The position numbers and the translations under genes are program-made. Under the pieces are notes generated by a model. That model worked only from the letters and a program-made list of their open reading frames with translations. It was not told where the DNA came from and searched no databases. Of a stretch of DNA of 64,000 bases, positions 37,585-53,599 are shown piece by piece. The stretch's first letter is position 1. Each line of letters begins with the position of its first letter. Source of the DNA: Arthrinium phaeospermum (lineage: Eukaryota; Ascomycota; Sordariomycetes; Amphisphaeriales; Apiosporaceae); the NCBI GenBank assembly GCA_006503535.1, contig QYRS01000006.1:3596001-3660000 (forward strand). The letters are read 5' to 3'.

Positions 37585-39892
37585 ACCCAAACACGGCGGC
37601 TCCGGGGTGACGCTCCCGCCGCTGGCTGGCATGGGATACGGTCCGGGCCCCGGCGGTTTTGCGCCTCTGGGCAACGCCGGCGCGAACCAGGCGAAACAAG
37701 AGTACGACCACAACAGCCCCTGGGCCTTTTCCTCGCAGGACCAGTCGCACTCCACCCGCAGCAACTCCCACCCCGACGTGATGCAGTGGACCGCCGACAT
37801 GGCCCCCCATACGCGCGTCGGCTCCTGGCTCCAGACGCAGCAGCCCCATCTCGAAGGGACGCGCCACCACGGCGTCGACCAGATCTTTGCGCCCATCCAG
37901 TCCCCCGAGATGAAGGTGCCGCCGGATACCTGGACCAACGTGACGACCGACACCAACCTCGTCCAGCACCTGCTCGCCCTCTACTTTTGCTGGGAGTACC
38001 CGACCTTTGCCTCGCTCAGCAAGGAGCACTTCCTGAAGGATTTCCTCGACGGGCGGCACCGCTACTGCTCGCCCATCCTGGTCAACGCGCTCCTGGCGCT
38101 GGGCTGCCGCTTCTCGACGCAGCCCAACACGCGCGAAAACCCCGACGACCCCTACACGTCGGGCGACCACTTCTTCAAGGAGGCCCTGCGGCTCATGTAC
38201 CGCGAGAGCAACCACCACACGCTAATGACGATCCAGGCGCTGGGCATCATGTCCATCCGCGAGGCCAGCTGCGGACGGGACTCGGAGAGCTGGTACTACG
38301 CCGGCCAGAGCGTGCGGCTCGCCCTCGAGATGGGCCTGCACAAGGTGGACGAAAACGGCGACGAGGACGAAATGGCGGTGCAGGCGGCCACCTTCTGGGG
38401 CGCCTTTGCGCTGGACCACGCCTGGTCGCTGGCCACGGGGTCGCTGCCGCAGTGCTCCTGTTTCCCCACCCTCCCGCCGAAGCCGGCCATCATCAACGAC
38501 ATCGAGTCGTCGTTGTGGGTTCCCTACACCGACGATGGTAAGTACAATCGGCTCTCCTAACTTTTTGTTTGGTTCTGAGACCCGCGAACAGGTTCTGACG
38601 TTATAGGCGCTCCTCTGCAACGGTCCTGCGAGCAGCCGTCCAACGTGCGGTCGGTCTACAAGTGCTTCTGCGAGCTGAGCGAGCTGGTCCACCAGTCCCT
38701 CTACATCCTGCACTCGCCCGGCCGCCCCGTCACGAGCCGCGACCTCCTCAACATCTACACCCAGTACCTCAACTGGTACGACCGCATCCCCGAGGTCCTG
38801 CGCCTCGGCCACAACTTCACCCCCGCCGTCCTCTTCGCCCACATGTACTACCACTTCGCCATCCTGCTCCTCTTCCGGCCCCTCATCAAGCTGCGCATCA
38901 TCGGCTCCAGCATCCTGCCCCGCGACGTCTGCTCCCAGGCCGCCGACGCCATCCAGGGCCTGCTGCGTTCGTACTCGCAGCTCTACACCCTGCAGCGGAC
39001 GCCCTCTTTTGTGCCCTACTTCGTGCTGACCTCCTCCATCATGCACCTGGCCATCGGGGCCTCGTCGCCCTTGCAGAGCGGCGCCTCCCCGGCCGCGGCC
39101 TCGAACCCGTCGACGGCGAAACCTGACGGCGCCGACCTGCCACACGGCCACCCGGCGAGGCCGCACTCCTCCCACAGCAGCGACGCCGGCGGAGCAAGTG
39201 CCACGCCTCACAGCACCTCGTCCACGGCAACGCTGAGTCCCAAGGTGGTCGAGTCGCTGCGGCAGGGCATCTCGGACCTCGAGGAGATGGCGCCCTGCCA
39301 CCACTTTGCCGAGCAGGCGCTGCACATCCTGCGGTACCTGGCGCGCAAGTGGCACATCGACATCAGCCTGGTCAAGGAGGGGAGCCTGTCGCACGACGAG
39401 GTGGACAAGCTGGTGGGGCCCCAGACGAGCAGCCTCAACTTCTTCACGCCGAAAGTCGTGGAGAACGACTTTATCTGCGCCTGGGGCACGCCGGGCGATT
39501 TCGACGACGACAACGCGGGCGGGCCGACGCCGACCAGCAAGGGGAGCGCGGCGCGGCGGCAGCAGGATATCGGGGAGGACATGCCGCAGGCCGTGGGCAA
39601 GGAGACGAGGACGGCGGAGACGGAGAAAAACGGGGACGTCAAGGCGGTCCGGGCGGGCGAGCGGCACGCCGAGGCGGGCGGGGTCGAGGCCATGGAGGAC
39701 AGCGAGGCCACGGTCGGCGAGGCGGACGCGCTCGACCGGCTCAAGGAGACGATGGGGGCCAAGACGACGACGCCGTCGGCCAAGAGTATCGAGAGCATGG
39801 AGAACCCCCTGTTTTGGCCCTTCCCGATGCAGGGGCGGCCGATCCTGGCGTCGGGGCCGAAGCTGCAGGAGGCCGGGTTTGCGCCGCTGTGA
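36993..39892 (+). CDS. Zn2Cys6 transcription factor with polyQ tract
   Basis: Nuclear regulator of 922 aa; exons 36993-37178, 37241-38537, 38607-39892, all in phase. The zinc cluster is split by intron 1 between Lys62 and Cys63: ACTECRKKRAK then CDGQRPCGRCRAQKDVEC, giving CX2CX6CX5CX2CX7C (Cys53-80). A heptad-like helix follows (KENLRSEIDQLRRQQRQHDSVF), likely the dimerisation coiled coil. A polyQ tract (17 codons, 37535-37585) lies before the fungal-specific regulatory domain, which includes the RVGSWLQ region, LLALYFCWEYPTFASLSKEH, ILVNALLALGCRFS and SVRLALEMGLHKVDENGDED. The C-terminal 250 residues are low-complexity Ser/Ala/Glu. The layout (KRRRGLGVVTPNACTECRKK) is widely conserved in Pezizomycotina and often labelled NirA-like, but I cannot name the orthologue. 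Confidence 0.92.
37535..37585 (+). repeat. CAG/CAA polyglutamine tract in regulator
   Basis: 17 Gln codons, with ten consecutive CAG in the middle; this pure run is the part most prone to length variation. It lies between the coiled coil and the regulatory domain. Confidence 0.95.
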
Positions 39893-40745
39893 GGGGGGCG
39901 AGGCAGCTAACTCATCGAAGTCATCCGACTCAGCGTATGGAGGGCAGTCGCCTTGCGCCGCCTGTCTTGTCCTTCACACGAGGATTTAGATCGACCTTGT
40001 CCCCTTTTTACCGATGACGACGGCATGTTAGCGAGGTGTCGGGGGCGGGGAACACCGAGCAGATTGCCTCAGATTTGGGCTGGGCGAGGGCTTCTGTTTG
40101 CGGGTAGGGTTCTTGAGACACACGAGCGACGACGAACGATCCGAGACATGACCATTTGCGTGCGACAAATGAGGATGGAATCTCTGTCGGTTCCAACTTC
40201 GCCCGAGTGAAGGGGGTTAGCAATCATCTGGATGGGTGTTGCCTTATATGGCACCCGTTTCATGGAGCTTTCTTGCAGATTTGCCGCCTGCCCTACGGCC
40301 GATATTGGGGAGCACAAGGGAGGGGGAATGGATCATCTCGTCATATAGAGAGAGATGGGGCGCACATATTTTGGGGGGAAGAAGTTGATGGATGGGGACG
40401 CGTTATCTGTGTCAAGAATTGATGATGCAAGACGATGATGTACGTACATACTGTTATATGTTGTGTGAATAATCGAAGATACCCCCCATATCGGGAATGG
40501 AAACTCTACTTACTTTGCTCACTTCTTTTTACATGCTGGATGGGAATTTGGGACTCGAAAGGTGAACACTGGGGATAGCAGAGTTGGGATCTGTGAGTTG
40601 TTCGAGGGTGATGCGAGATAATTGCAAGAGTTAGACAGACCATTGATGCGCATGACCACACAATCCGCTTTGCATACACATGCTCAGGTCTTAGGCCTCT
40701 TCCATGGCTGGTAGGATCATGTCAAAAAGAAGAGACCCGAAAAGG
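39893..40745. other. Intergenic between the regulator and the tRNA-like unit
   Basis: This is the 3' flank of the second Zn2Cys6 gene. Its open frames are short and overlap on both strands, without family features. Nothing further seen. Confidence 0.6.
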
Positions 40746-40756
40746 AAAAAAACAAA
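40746..40756 (-). terminator. Pol III T-tract
   Basis: On the minus strand the tRNA-like sequence is followed directly by TTTGTTTTTTT, a standard RNA polymerase III termination signal. This argues that the unit is, or recently was, transcribed. Confidence 0.65.
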
Positions 40757-40835
40757 TGACCGCAGAGGGAGTCGAACCCTCTTGCCTTTAATATACCATT
40801 AAGACATACTGCCGCTAGGCTACACCGGCCCGGTC
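40757..40835 (-). tRNA. tRNA-like Pol III gene, degenerate or atypical
   Basis: The minus strand has a perfect A box (TAGCCTAGCGG, 40812-40822) and a perfect B box in a paired T arm (GAGGG-TTCGACT-CCCTC, 40765-40781). The 3' strand TGCGGTC plus A is followed by a T-tract. The rest does not fold normally. The 7 bases before the A box (GCCGGTG) pair poorly with TGCGGTC, while GACCG five to six bases further upstream pairs well with CGGTC. The D stem is weak, and the anticodon arm is an AT-rich hairpin (TTAAT/ATTAA). With a standard five-base variable loop the anticodon would read GTA (Tyr) but with G instead of U33; other alignments give different anticodons. So I give no amino acid. A tRNA pseudogene or tRNA-derived unit is as likely as an intron-containing functional gene. 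Confidence 0.55.
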
Positions 40836-41719
40836 AAGGGATTCTTCTGTCTTTGGGACTTATAAGGGTTGGTTTCGTTGGAACAGAGAGAGTATAGCTA
40901 GATATCTTGCCTCAGGGGGATTTGGTTGGGGTGAACTTAAATCGTCGCATCGAAGACCCGGCCACCATGGGTTGCATACTCGAAAACAGCCGTAGAATTT
41001 GAGAAGTCATCAGACACGAGTTGCCATTTGGTATGTTTACTCGGGCATATGTCTTCTAAACCCTTATTACTCATTTCCTACCGGTCAAGCTCATGAAGCT
41101 GGCAGTCCCCCATGACGACGCCTTGAAACCACGAGGATCAACCCGTATCCAAGGTTGCCATTTCGTCCCCCCAGCTTTGAGTTGAGCTGAGAAAGCTGGA
41201 TACCAGTAACAGATCACAGAAAGCCCGTGAAGACCAGTCATCACATCATTCCTTCGTCTACGTACCGAACCCTCATGTATGCATATGTTCATATATCAAA
41301 ACTTTTAATTTCTAAACAAAGAAACCGAAACTGAAATTGTACATAGTATGTGTGGTGTCCTACTCCTGTAACGCCTAGCCAATGATCAGATCTCTCTAGC
41401 ATGTTGGTCAGGTTCACGAGGGAAAGCCAACTTGTTAAGCTATCCGCCAACCTCTCCCCAAAGACACACTACTCGATCATTCTGGTTCCCTAAAATAAGC
41501 CAACCCCCTTGGCCACGTATGTGGTGGTATCTGTCCTGCATTTGTTCCCGTTTGAAGAAAGATTTATGTTACAGCTTGCCTTCTTGCATCATGTGAGCCA
41601 TCATGCCGGCCAAGTCTCCTCCCCCCTTTCTCAAAACCCAATTGTCCTCTGATTGCAGAGCATCGTGGCTACATGCCGAGAGAAACATACAACCTCCAAG
41701 CACATCACGACCTCCACCC
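40836..41719. other. Intergenic
   Basis: Leader side of the tRNA-like unit, then the 3' flank of the Brl1-like gene. The frame 41071-41292 (minus) has no supporting features. Nothing seen. Confidence 0.6.
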
Positions 41720-43335
41720 TCAATACCGCTTCGACGGGCTCCGGTTCTTAGTCGGACTCCTGGACCTGTGCTCCTTGCTCGGACTCCTCCGCCGGCCGGG
41801 CGTCTCGTACGGCAGCAGCAGCGGCGGTCGCGTACTCTCCGGCGAAGCGTCCGTGTCGGGCGTCTCGTCCTGCATCAGTGCCGCATACGAGCCGCGGTGG
41901 GGCGTCCGGGGCGGCTTTTGCTCGTTGTAGTAGTACGGCTGCGGGTTGATGGCGGCCTGCGACGGCTGCGGATGGTACGGGGCCTGGGCGAAAGCCGGGG
42001 CCGACGTCTTGAACAGCGTGGCGCCGCTCAGGCATACGATGAGGGCGAGGACGGAGAGGGCGGCCTGTGAAAAGATGTTAGATGAGAATTTCTAGTACGG
42101 GCATGGGGAAGAAATAAAAGCAGGGGTGACTTACCATTGTTTTCCAATGCATCGTCTCGAAGATGGTGTTGGCGATTTCGACCATGTTCTTGGCTCCGTG
42201 GCGAACGTGGTAGTCTGGGTTGGGGTTCTGGTTCATGCAAATATCCCATTCGTTGCACAGCGCGTCAAGGGCCGGCACGCGCTTGTCTCGGGGGTGGCAG
42301 CGGTTGTCGACGTACTGCTGGGTGCACCTCGTTATTTCGTCGAGGACACTACTCTTCTCTTTCAAATTGACGAGGCTCATCTCGTGGCGGAAGGCGGCAA
42401 TGGCGGCCATGAGGAAATAGAGCATCAAGCCAATGATGGCGGCATTGAAGATGAGCGTCAACCAGTAGCCCAGGACATGGGGAGCCGTGGGATGCTGCGA
42501 GATGGTAGACAGGAAGTTGGCGAACCAGCCCTTCTTCTGCTGGGCCGAGGCGTGGCTCCGGGAACGCGGGCGCTCGTTGGGCTCGTAGGTGCTGTCGTCC
42601 GAGTCGGGATCTTCCGACTCTTCCCACTCGTTAGAATATTTGTAGGGCAAGCGGTACCCGCTGATGTCCTTATCATCATGACGCCTCTTGCGCTTACGTA
42701 TCTTGTCGCGGGTGCCGAACATGGTCATCCTGCCGTTGGGGATCTCGCCCTTGCCGGGGCTGCGCCGGGTCGCCACCTGCAGCAGCGACTTGGAACGGGC
42801 GGGCGTGAGGCTCACGTGGCGGATGGAGCGGTAATTGTCCTCGGGGGTGTCAGGATCGTACAATTCGGAGGCGTCGGGGTCCGTGGCGGCGGGACTGTCC
42901 TCGACCTCGGAGAGGGGGTCCATATCGAAGGGCTTGCGCGGCGTAGTGAAGGCCGGGTTCCGGAATGGAGGGGCGGTGCTGGTGCGTTGGAAGGTCGGGT
43001 GCGCAGAAGAGGAAGTGGAAGCAGAGGATGGCTGCGCGTCGTTGCGATTGGAAGGTGGCGGTTGGGCGCTGCCCGAGCTGTTGCTTTGCGTTCGCGAGAA
43101 CATGTTGAGGTTGGGTGTGCTGTTTGCTGCGAGTGCGCCGGGGCGAGTGGCTCCAAAGGCAGTATCTGTGTTTTTTTGCTTCATTAGCAAGAGGGGCTGT
43201 GGATGGAGATGCACACATGTGCGTACTGGTCTTTTGGGCGTTTTGAATGGATCGAACAAATGGACTGGTGGGATCCATCGGCCCTTGGGTTTGGTATTCC
43301 CAATCCATGGGAGACTCGTACGTGCGCCGCTCCAT
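41720..43335 (-). CDS. BRL1: Brl1/Brr6-type nuclear envelope protein
   Basis: Integral protein of the nuclear envelope/ER needed in yeasts for nuclear pore assembly and lipid homeostasis; 494 aa here. Exons 43335-43227, 43165-42135, 42064-41720 (introns 61 and 70 nt, phases agree). The Ser/Pro-rich N-terminus (MDWEYQTQGPMDP) faces the cytosol or nucleus by family knowledge. A basic patch KIRKRKRRHD lies at 191-200. TM1 (267-294, VLGYWLTLIFNAAIIGLML) and TM2 (381-398, AALSVLALIVCLSGATLF) flank the lumenal domain, which holds four cysteines (317, 326, 340, 346) that form the two family disulfides, and CNEWDICMNQNP. The C-terminal tail is SR/SP-rich (SRSPTKNRSPSK). I chose the ATG at 43335 over an upstream in-frame-looking start because it gives the conserved MDWEY start and a proper intron 1. 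Divergent from IWS1. Confidence 0.9.
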
Positions 43336-44208
43336 GATGTCCAGCCCGAATTGGCGAGAAGAGTGTCGAGTGTGGGAGCTATTCCAGATGCCGTTGCCGA
43401 TAAAGAGTAGAAGCGAATGAAATAGCAGTTGGTGGTGCGACAGGAATCCCAGGCAGGAGGAATCGACGATGATGACGATGGGGATTGTCGATGCAGGCTG
43501 ATTGTGTGCCTGGACTTGTAATAGGTAGGGAGAAACACAAGACTGGAGCTCGTCAACAAGCTACTTCAACAAGGGCACACAGACGCTCTTGATCAATCAG
43601 TACGTCAAACAATCGGCGACTCCAGGTAATCATGGGTCTCTTGCATGGTGGCACGCATGGGTCGATCCCTGAGGTAGAAAATCAGCGATTGAAACAGTCT
43701 CTTTCTATCCAAAATGGTTAATTGATGGGGTAACCGCCAGCCACAGTAAACAAAGGCCGCCACGCCCAAGCTTGGAGCTTGGAAAAAGTTGCAGTGGGGT
43801 CGGCGAGGCTGAGGAACCCAGAGCCAGGGATTAGGTAAGCTTGGCCGTTGCAGGGATGGCGTAGCTAAAGGGAAAGCGAGACTGCAACATTTCCCAGAGA
43901 GCAGAGGCCAAACAAGGCTGGATGGAGATCAATTGATACATTTATCAATCCATCCGCCCACGCCTTTGTCCTTTCCTGATCAACCACCACTCCCATTTTC
44001 TTCGTGCAGGGAGGAAAAGCCAACAATAATTCTTGTTTTGTCACTTTCTCCGGTGAAACTGCTGGAGACCCATCTCCGATACCAGCCCCAAGCTTCTTTA
44101 CATTGAAGTCTTAATTCCCATCACAGACAGGCCTCTGGGCTAACGCTTTATTCTCGCCACCTTCAACCTCGCGCCTTCTTTCTGTTCTTCCCATCAACAC
44201 CAGACATC
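43336..44208. promoter_or_regulatory. 873 bp divergent promoter (Brl1-like / IWS1)
   Basis: Lies between two housekeeping genes transcribed away from each other. CT-rich stretches precede both start codons. No specific element is assigned. Confidence 0.4.
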
Positions 44209-45567
44209 ATGTCCGACATGGAAGATTCCCCCGCGGCCGCGGCCCCCGAAACCCTCCACGAGGAAGAGGGCGATGACCAGCAAAAGGAGTTGGGCGATTA
44301 CGACGTGGAGGCCGCCGGCGATTCCGACAAGGACTCGGACGCCCTTTCCGAAGTCGACGAGGACCAGTTCGACGACTACGACCCCGCCGCCGCCCAGATC
44401 GAGGAGAAGCCCGTCGAGATTGACGAAGACGTCGCCCGCACCCTCAAGGCCGGCAAGCGCAAGGGCCAGGCCGTCCGCAAGCCCAAGGAGGGCCGCCGCG
44501 AGAAGAAGCGCTCGCGCGCCCAGGACGACAACGACGGCGCCGACGGCGAGATCCAGACCGGCAAGCGGCGCCGCGCCGGCCCCGCCGCCGCGTCGTCGTC
44601 CCGCAACGAGCGAGCCTCGCCCCAGCCAGTGCCCGAGGAGAACCTGACGCCCGAGGAGCGGCGCAAGCGCGCCATCGAGCGCGCCGCGGCCAAGGACGTC
44701 AAGAAGCCGTCGGGCCGCCGCCGTAAGAAGGACGAGATCGACCTCGAGAACGACCTGGCCGAGCGCATCGAGCAGCTCATTGTGACCATGGGCAACGCCT
44801 GCGAGGCCGACAACGCCGCCCGCGCCGCCGGCCAGCCCGCCAACAACAAGCTCCGCATCCTGCCCGAGGTCATGTCCCTGCTCAACAGCAACAACCAGCA
44901 GGACGCCATCGTCGACCCCGACCACAACTTCCTCGGCGCCGTCATGTGGTTCCTCGAGCCCCTGCGCGACGGCTCGCTCCCGGCCTACACCATCCAGCGC
45001 GACATCTTCAACGCCCTGCCGCGCCTCCCCATCGAGAAGGACTCCCTCAAGGCCAGCGGCCTCGGCAAGGTCGTCCTCTTCTACACCAAGAGCAAGAAGC
45101 CCGAGATCGGCATCAAGCGCACCGCCGAGCGGCTGCTGGGCGATTGGAGCCGGCCCATCCTGAACCGCACCGATGACTACAAGAAGCGCCACATAGAGAC
45201 GCGCGACTTTGATTACCAGTACGTTTTGTTGACCTGCTGCTCCTCTGTATTAAACACTCAACTAACCTCTTCCAGGGCTGCCAAACTCCGCCAGACGGCC
45301 GGCTCCCAGTTCACCCTCTCGCAGCGACCCGCGCCCGCGGCCACGCAGACGTCGCGCCGCGAGGCGGAGCGGGAGCGGATCCTGCAGATGCCCGACAAGA
45401 ACGGCAACCGGGCGCGCGTCGTGGGCCTGCCCTCGAGCTACAGCGTGGCGCCCAAGAGCACCTTTACGACCTCGTCCCAGTCGGGCCCCGAGTACCGCCC
45501 CATTGGCGCCAGCGGCGACGCCGCCTTCCGCAAGATCATGCTCAAGAACAAGGCCAAGAAGAAGTAG
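44209..45567 (+). CDS. IWS1: Transcription elongation factor Iws1/Spn1
   Basis: Nuclear factor that binds Spt6 and RNA polymerase II during elongation; 433 aa. Exons 44209-45218 and 45276-45567. The 57 nt intron has a perfect ACTAAC branch site; it is in phase and free of stops, so its retention would only add 19 residues. N-terminal third: acidic Asp/Glu stretches (LSEVDEDQFDDYDP) followed by basic KR-rich patches (GKRKGQAVRKPKEGRREKK, nuclear signals). Core: the TFIIS N-terminal (LW) domain, about 190-325, with LPEVMSLLNSNN, WFLEPLRDGSLPAYTIQRDI and GLGKVVLFYTKSKKPE, then LLGDWSRPI. The conserved C-terminus has GNRARVVG and YRPIGASGDAAFRKIMLKNK. Typical length and layout for a fungal Iws1. 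Confidence 0.95.
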   Translation: MSDMEDSPAAAAPETLHEEEGDDQQKELGDYDVEAAGDSDKDSDALSEVDEDQFDDYDPAAAQIEEKPVEIDEDVARTLKAGKRKGQAVRKPKEGRREKKRSRAQDDNDGADGEIQTGKRRRAGPAAASSSRNERASPQPVPEENLTPEERRKRAIERAAAKDVKKPSGRRRKKDEIDLENDLAERIEQLIVTMGNACEADNAARAAGQPANNKLRILPEVMSLLNSNNQQDAIVDPDHNFLGAVMWFLEPLRDGSLPAYTIQRDIFNALPRLPIEKDSLKASGLGKVVLFYTKSKKPEIGIKRTAERLLGDWSRPILNRTDDYKKRHIETRDFDYQYVLLTCCSSVLNTQLTSSRAAKLRQTAGSQFTLSQRPAPAATQTSRREAERERILQMPDKNGNRARVVGLPSSYSVAPKSTFTTSSQSGPEYRPIGASGDAAFRKIMLKNKAKKK

Positions 45568-46839
45568 AGCAACCTGGGCCGCTTGCCTCCTTCGCACCTT
45601 ATCAAGTCGGACCAGCGCGCCGCCGGCCTGGGTCTGGCCGAGTCTTAGAAGGACAGGGGGTAGAGAGAGTGAAGTTATTGTGTTATGGTGTAATCTGTCG
45701 TTGGTTTCGCAGAAGCTTTTTGCGAGTTTTTCAGTTGCATTCTCAGGGGCGTTGATGGCGTTTTTTGCTGAGCAGGGTTTTGCGAGTGACTGAAAGAGCG
45801 TACCATAGTCACGTACAGCATTAGGTACACTCACATAAATTAGATTGGTATGCTGTGCAGTCCTGGTTTTCCCTTGCATGCTCGTTATTTTGACTCTGCA
45901 TGGAAAGAAGGACGGCTGAAGCGTGTACAATAGTTTAGTGGTTCCTTGCACGGGACGAGAACCGAATAATGCGAACTACATCCCGTCACTAGTCTGATCT
46001 GTGAGAAGACTGTCCATCTCGTCGTTATTGTTTGTTCTTGTTGCATTGAATTTGCCCTGCCTCCTCGTCATGGCTGGCAAGACATAATCATGATGTCTCC
46101 ATATCCCCTTATGGTGAAAGGCTGCTCTCATCAGGTCATGGCGTACTGTGCAAATCGAAAAACATGTCGTACAACTGGGCAGAATGACAACATGCCAACC
46201 AAGTATCTTGCTGCATAAAAAAGTATGCATGCCAGTGGCTAGATAGCCCGCCCATTTGACAGAAAGCACCATACCAAAGACAGCATTTTCGCCATCAAAA
46301 GGACGAGTATACAGGATAAGTGTAGGTATGGAAGACCCCAACATATTGCTCGTATGTAGTCTGCACCACTTCCACTTGATTTCCCATTCCTATCTACCTG
46401 TTATGATCTCTGACATCAAACCCACCCACCATCTATGCCATATAATTGAATCAAACCCTCTTGGGAACCTCTTTCTTTTCGAGGGCCAGGCGAAGGGTAA
46501 AAGGTGCGTTTGCCTGCTTGCATGCTTCCTTGTGGCTACTTCCTCTCCAGCGGCGGAACAAAAACAGCAACACAGAGGTTGTTAATGGGATGCGTATTGA
46601 TGGTTGTTCTATGGTGAAGATCGCTAAATGCACCAAGAGCCAGCCACTATTTTTCATTTTGACTTCTTCCTCTTTCTGTTTCTCTTTCCCTCTCGATTCT
46701 GCGTGTCGTCGATCGGGGTGAGCCACGTTGCCTGCCTCTTGATCGTCCCGCTTTAGATAATCAACCCCCCTTTCCCCTTTACAGGTTTCTTCGCTTACCT
46801 GCCAACCCGTGTCTCTATGTCTCATCAAAGAAGTGGTAA
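45568..46839. other. Intergenic, tail to tail
   Basis: This is the 3' flanks of IWS1 and of the kinase gene. It shows many AT-rich stretches; the short frames have no family features. Nothing seen. Confidence 0.6.
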
Positions 46840-51135
<4,296 letters not shown>

Positions 51136-51335
51136 GGAGGTGCAGGTCCTTCGGTGGTGATGATGGGCTTGAGGCCTTCCTTCTTGCGCTTCTTGAGGGA
51201 GGAGCCGTTGGCGCCGGCCATCAACGGGGCTTCCCCAGCCGGGAGCGTCGTGGGCTGAGACAAAGGTGCTTCGGGGTTCATGGGCGATGCGGTAGGGGCA
51301 TTTTCCGCCGCGGCCGAATTGGACTGGCCGTTCAT
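51136..51335 (-). CDS. Possible small first exon, unrecognised
   Basis: A 66-codon reading frame from the ATG at 51335 ends in phase 2 at a good donor (GTGAGTAT at 51135); read without splicing it ends in TGA at 51132. The peptide is Ala/Pro-rich with a basic patch (SSLKKRKKEGLKPIITTEG). The ATG sits in a purine-rich context (GGAGGAGGAGG near 51350 on the plus-strand complement). I do not find a matching downstream exon. It could be a short protein, a first exon of a small gene, or a distant 5' exon of the kinase gene 2.4 kb downstream. Confidence 0.3.
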
Positions 51336-53494
51336 GTTCAAAGGAGGAGGAGGAATATATTTATAGTAATCGGTATATACTATGCCGACGAAGCGATCGG
51401 TATCGTTGCAGGATGCAGTATGTGCTCGGATGCGATCAGGAGGACGGGTCTGCTGCACTCAATGGTCGCATACGGATCCGGGGAGCCAGAGTCGACGATG
51501 CGCTTTTGCAGTTGGATGCGATGCGCTGCGCTGGGATGCGACGCGACACACGATGGGATGCGCTCGTGGGAGGTGCGGTTCGATCGGAGGGCAGCCAAGA
51601 TTCTTCCAATTGGCCGATAACCTCTCGAGTCTTGTCTCTCGTCTTCGTCTTGCCTGCCAAGTTCGGGGATGTCTCTAGAAAAGTAACAGATAAGAAAAAA
51701 CGATGATGTCGTCAGCTCGATGGGGGGGGGTTGGCGAGGGCAGGCAGATCTGTCTAAGGTTGGGGACGTCAGGCGCGGTAATCACAAACGAAGATGGCAG
51801 AACTTTTCAAAATCCGAACTCAATCAATCATCGGCGGTTCAATCCATTAATCAACCTGAGCAATTGCAATGACAAGAAAAGTGAGGGTAATAGACGATAT
51901 TCTAGATTCGGAGAAGGGGAGGGCTTGGAGAGGGAAAATGGCGGGGGAGGCTGACACGGACAATTTGATGGGAGAGGGAGGGTGGAAGTCGGGCACTCGC
52001 CCCATAGCGTTGGACTCGACAGAGCAATGGCATTCATTCACGGCGCTACAGCTACAGCACTACAGGAGGGGGCGGGTCGATCTCTCGTGCAACCTAAATC
52101 CTCGCATCTTGGGAACGTCATGATCCGCCTCGCGTCAGGTTTTTTCTTTCCTCTCACGGTGGCTTGTTGCTACAATCTTCAGTTTCGTTACCAGGATAGG
52201 CGAGCTTCTCGGTTACATGAATCGCTTTTCTTGAGGTGCTGTGGGCTGCTGCCACTGACGCTGGGCGGCCACTCGGGACCACTGCGTTTTCCAGCATTTT
52301 CCAGCAGCTCCATCCCAACGGCCGTCCCCAGCTGAGATCAGGATTTTCGGATTGGGCATTTCCCCATTCACTCGCACTTCTCGTGGTGACCCCCTATTGC
52401 GCGATCCAGTTCGCACTAGAATCGAGCTGGTGTGCCCTGCCCGTTGAAGAGGCCAACCTCGTCCACATCCTGGTCGCTACGCCGCCTCCCTTAGTGCCCC
52501 TACTTTAATTGTCGGCCTCTTCCAATGGCAGCGCTCCAAACCAACACCTGCCTTCCACGACATGGGCTGGGCATCTCCTTCGGGCTCTCACATCCCCAAC
52601 ATAATCGCTAGACCGTAAAGCCGTAGCGACAACCGGTGACTGGGAATGGGCGTAGCACCAGTGATATCGTCTTTCCTCGACTTATACGAATCTCGTTCGG
52701 TCCCCTCTTGATCCGGCAGTCGTCTGTTGCGGTCCTTCCACAACAGGCAACCCGACTGGTGCCATGTTACTAAATGAGGGATGCAACATACTGGCAGGCC
52801 TTATCAATTCATTGTGGCGATGCTATTATCTTGGGTGCGCGTGAATCAGTCCGGACGACTGGACGGCCCATCTGACCTCGACGCCGGCCACTCTTTCGTG
52901 TCATGAGCCTCCGAGTACTGCCCACCCAGCCATCACTTTTTATCTATTTCATATATTGAGGGAGGCCAAGATCACTGATAAGCATGGCTGGAAACTCCTG
53001 GCGTTACCTATCAGCTAGCCACCCGCTTGCCAATACGGCAACTCACGTCAATGGCAGCGTCGCATCCAGCATGTAAGCTTGCAGCAAACGTCGTACCAAG
53101 CCAGAACATCCACAGTTGGGCTGCGGCCCCCCCATGCCACCACGTACAATGGCGTCATGCTCGCCGAGCGCGGGGTTGGAATTTGATCCACCGACGGCTG
53201 GACTTGTGGGCTCCTCACTGGCACTTGCAATGGAAGCCCTTGCGCCAGGCCTCTTCCGGAGATAGCGAGGTATTACGGGGCTAGGCTGGCCTGACTAATC
53301 ACCCAGCTTTATAGGGGAGATATATCCAACGACACCAGTACATCATTGTGAAGCTGTTGAATCCCAGCTTCATTGAACCATCAAGTAGTATGGTCCTCCC
53401 CTCTTTCTATTGGATTCACGTATATCTAAACCACGCTCATTTTGACACCATGTATCGGTTTGTGAATACCTTTGAATGGTAGGATCCCATCTTC

Positions 53495-53520
53495 TTTTTT
53501 TTTTTTTTTTTTTTTTTTTT
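53495..53520. repeat. Poly-T tract of 26 bases
   Basis: An uninterrupted run of 26 T follows CCCATCTTC. As a minus-strand poly-A it could mark the tail of an old retroposed copy, but I see no coding remnant or target-site duplication, so it may be simple slippage. Confidence 0.9.
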
Positions 53521-53599
53521 CGATTCGCACCAAGGTTCCCCGGCAGAAACAAAAGACTCACAAAAAGCAGGTTACCTCAAAAATAATAAACTCAAAAAC

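Noticed and set aside
38222..39667. 481-codon open frame opposite the second Zn2Cys6 gene
   Set aside because: It is antisense to exons with zinc-cluster and regulatory-domain motifs, and composition is shadow-like.
43336..43559. Upstream start (ATG at 43559) for the Brl1-like protein
   Set aside because: It would read through intron 1 in a different frame and lose the conserved MDWEY start.
44194..45192. 332-codon open frame opposite IWS1
   Set aside because: Low-complexity Leu/Gly/Val shadow of the acidic and basic stretches of IWS1.
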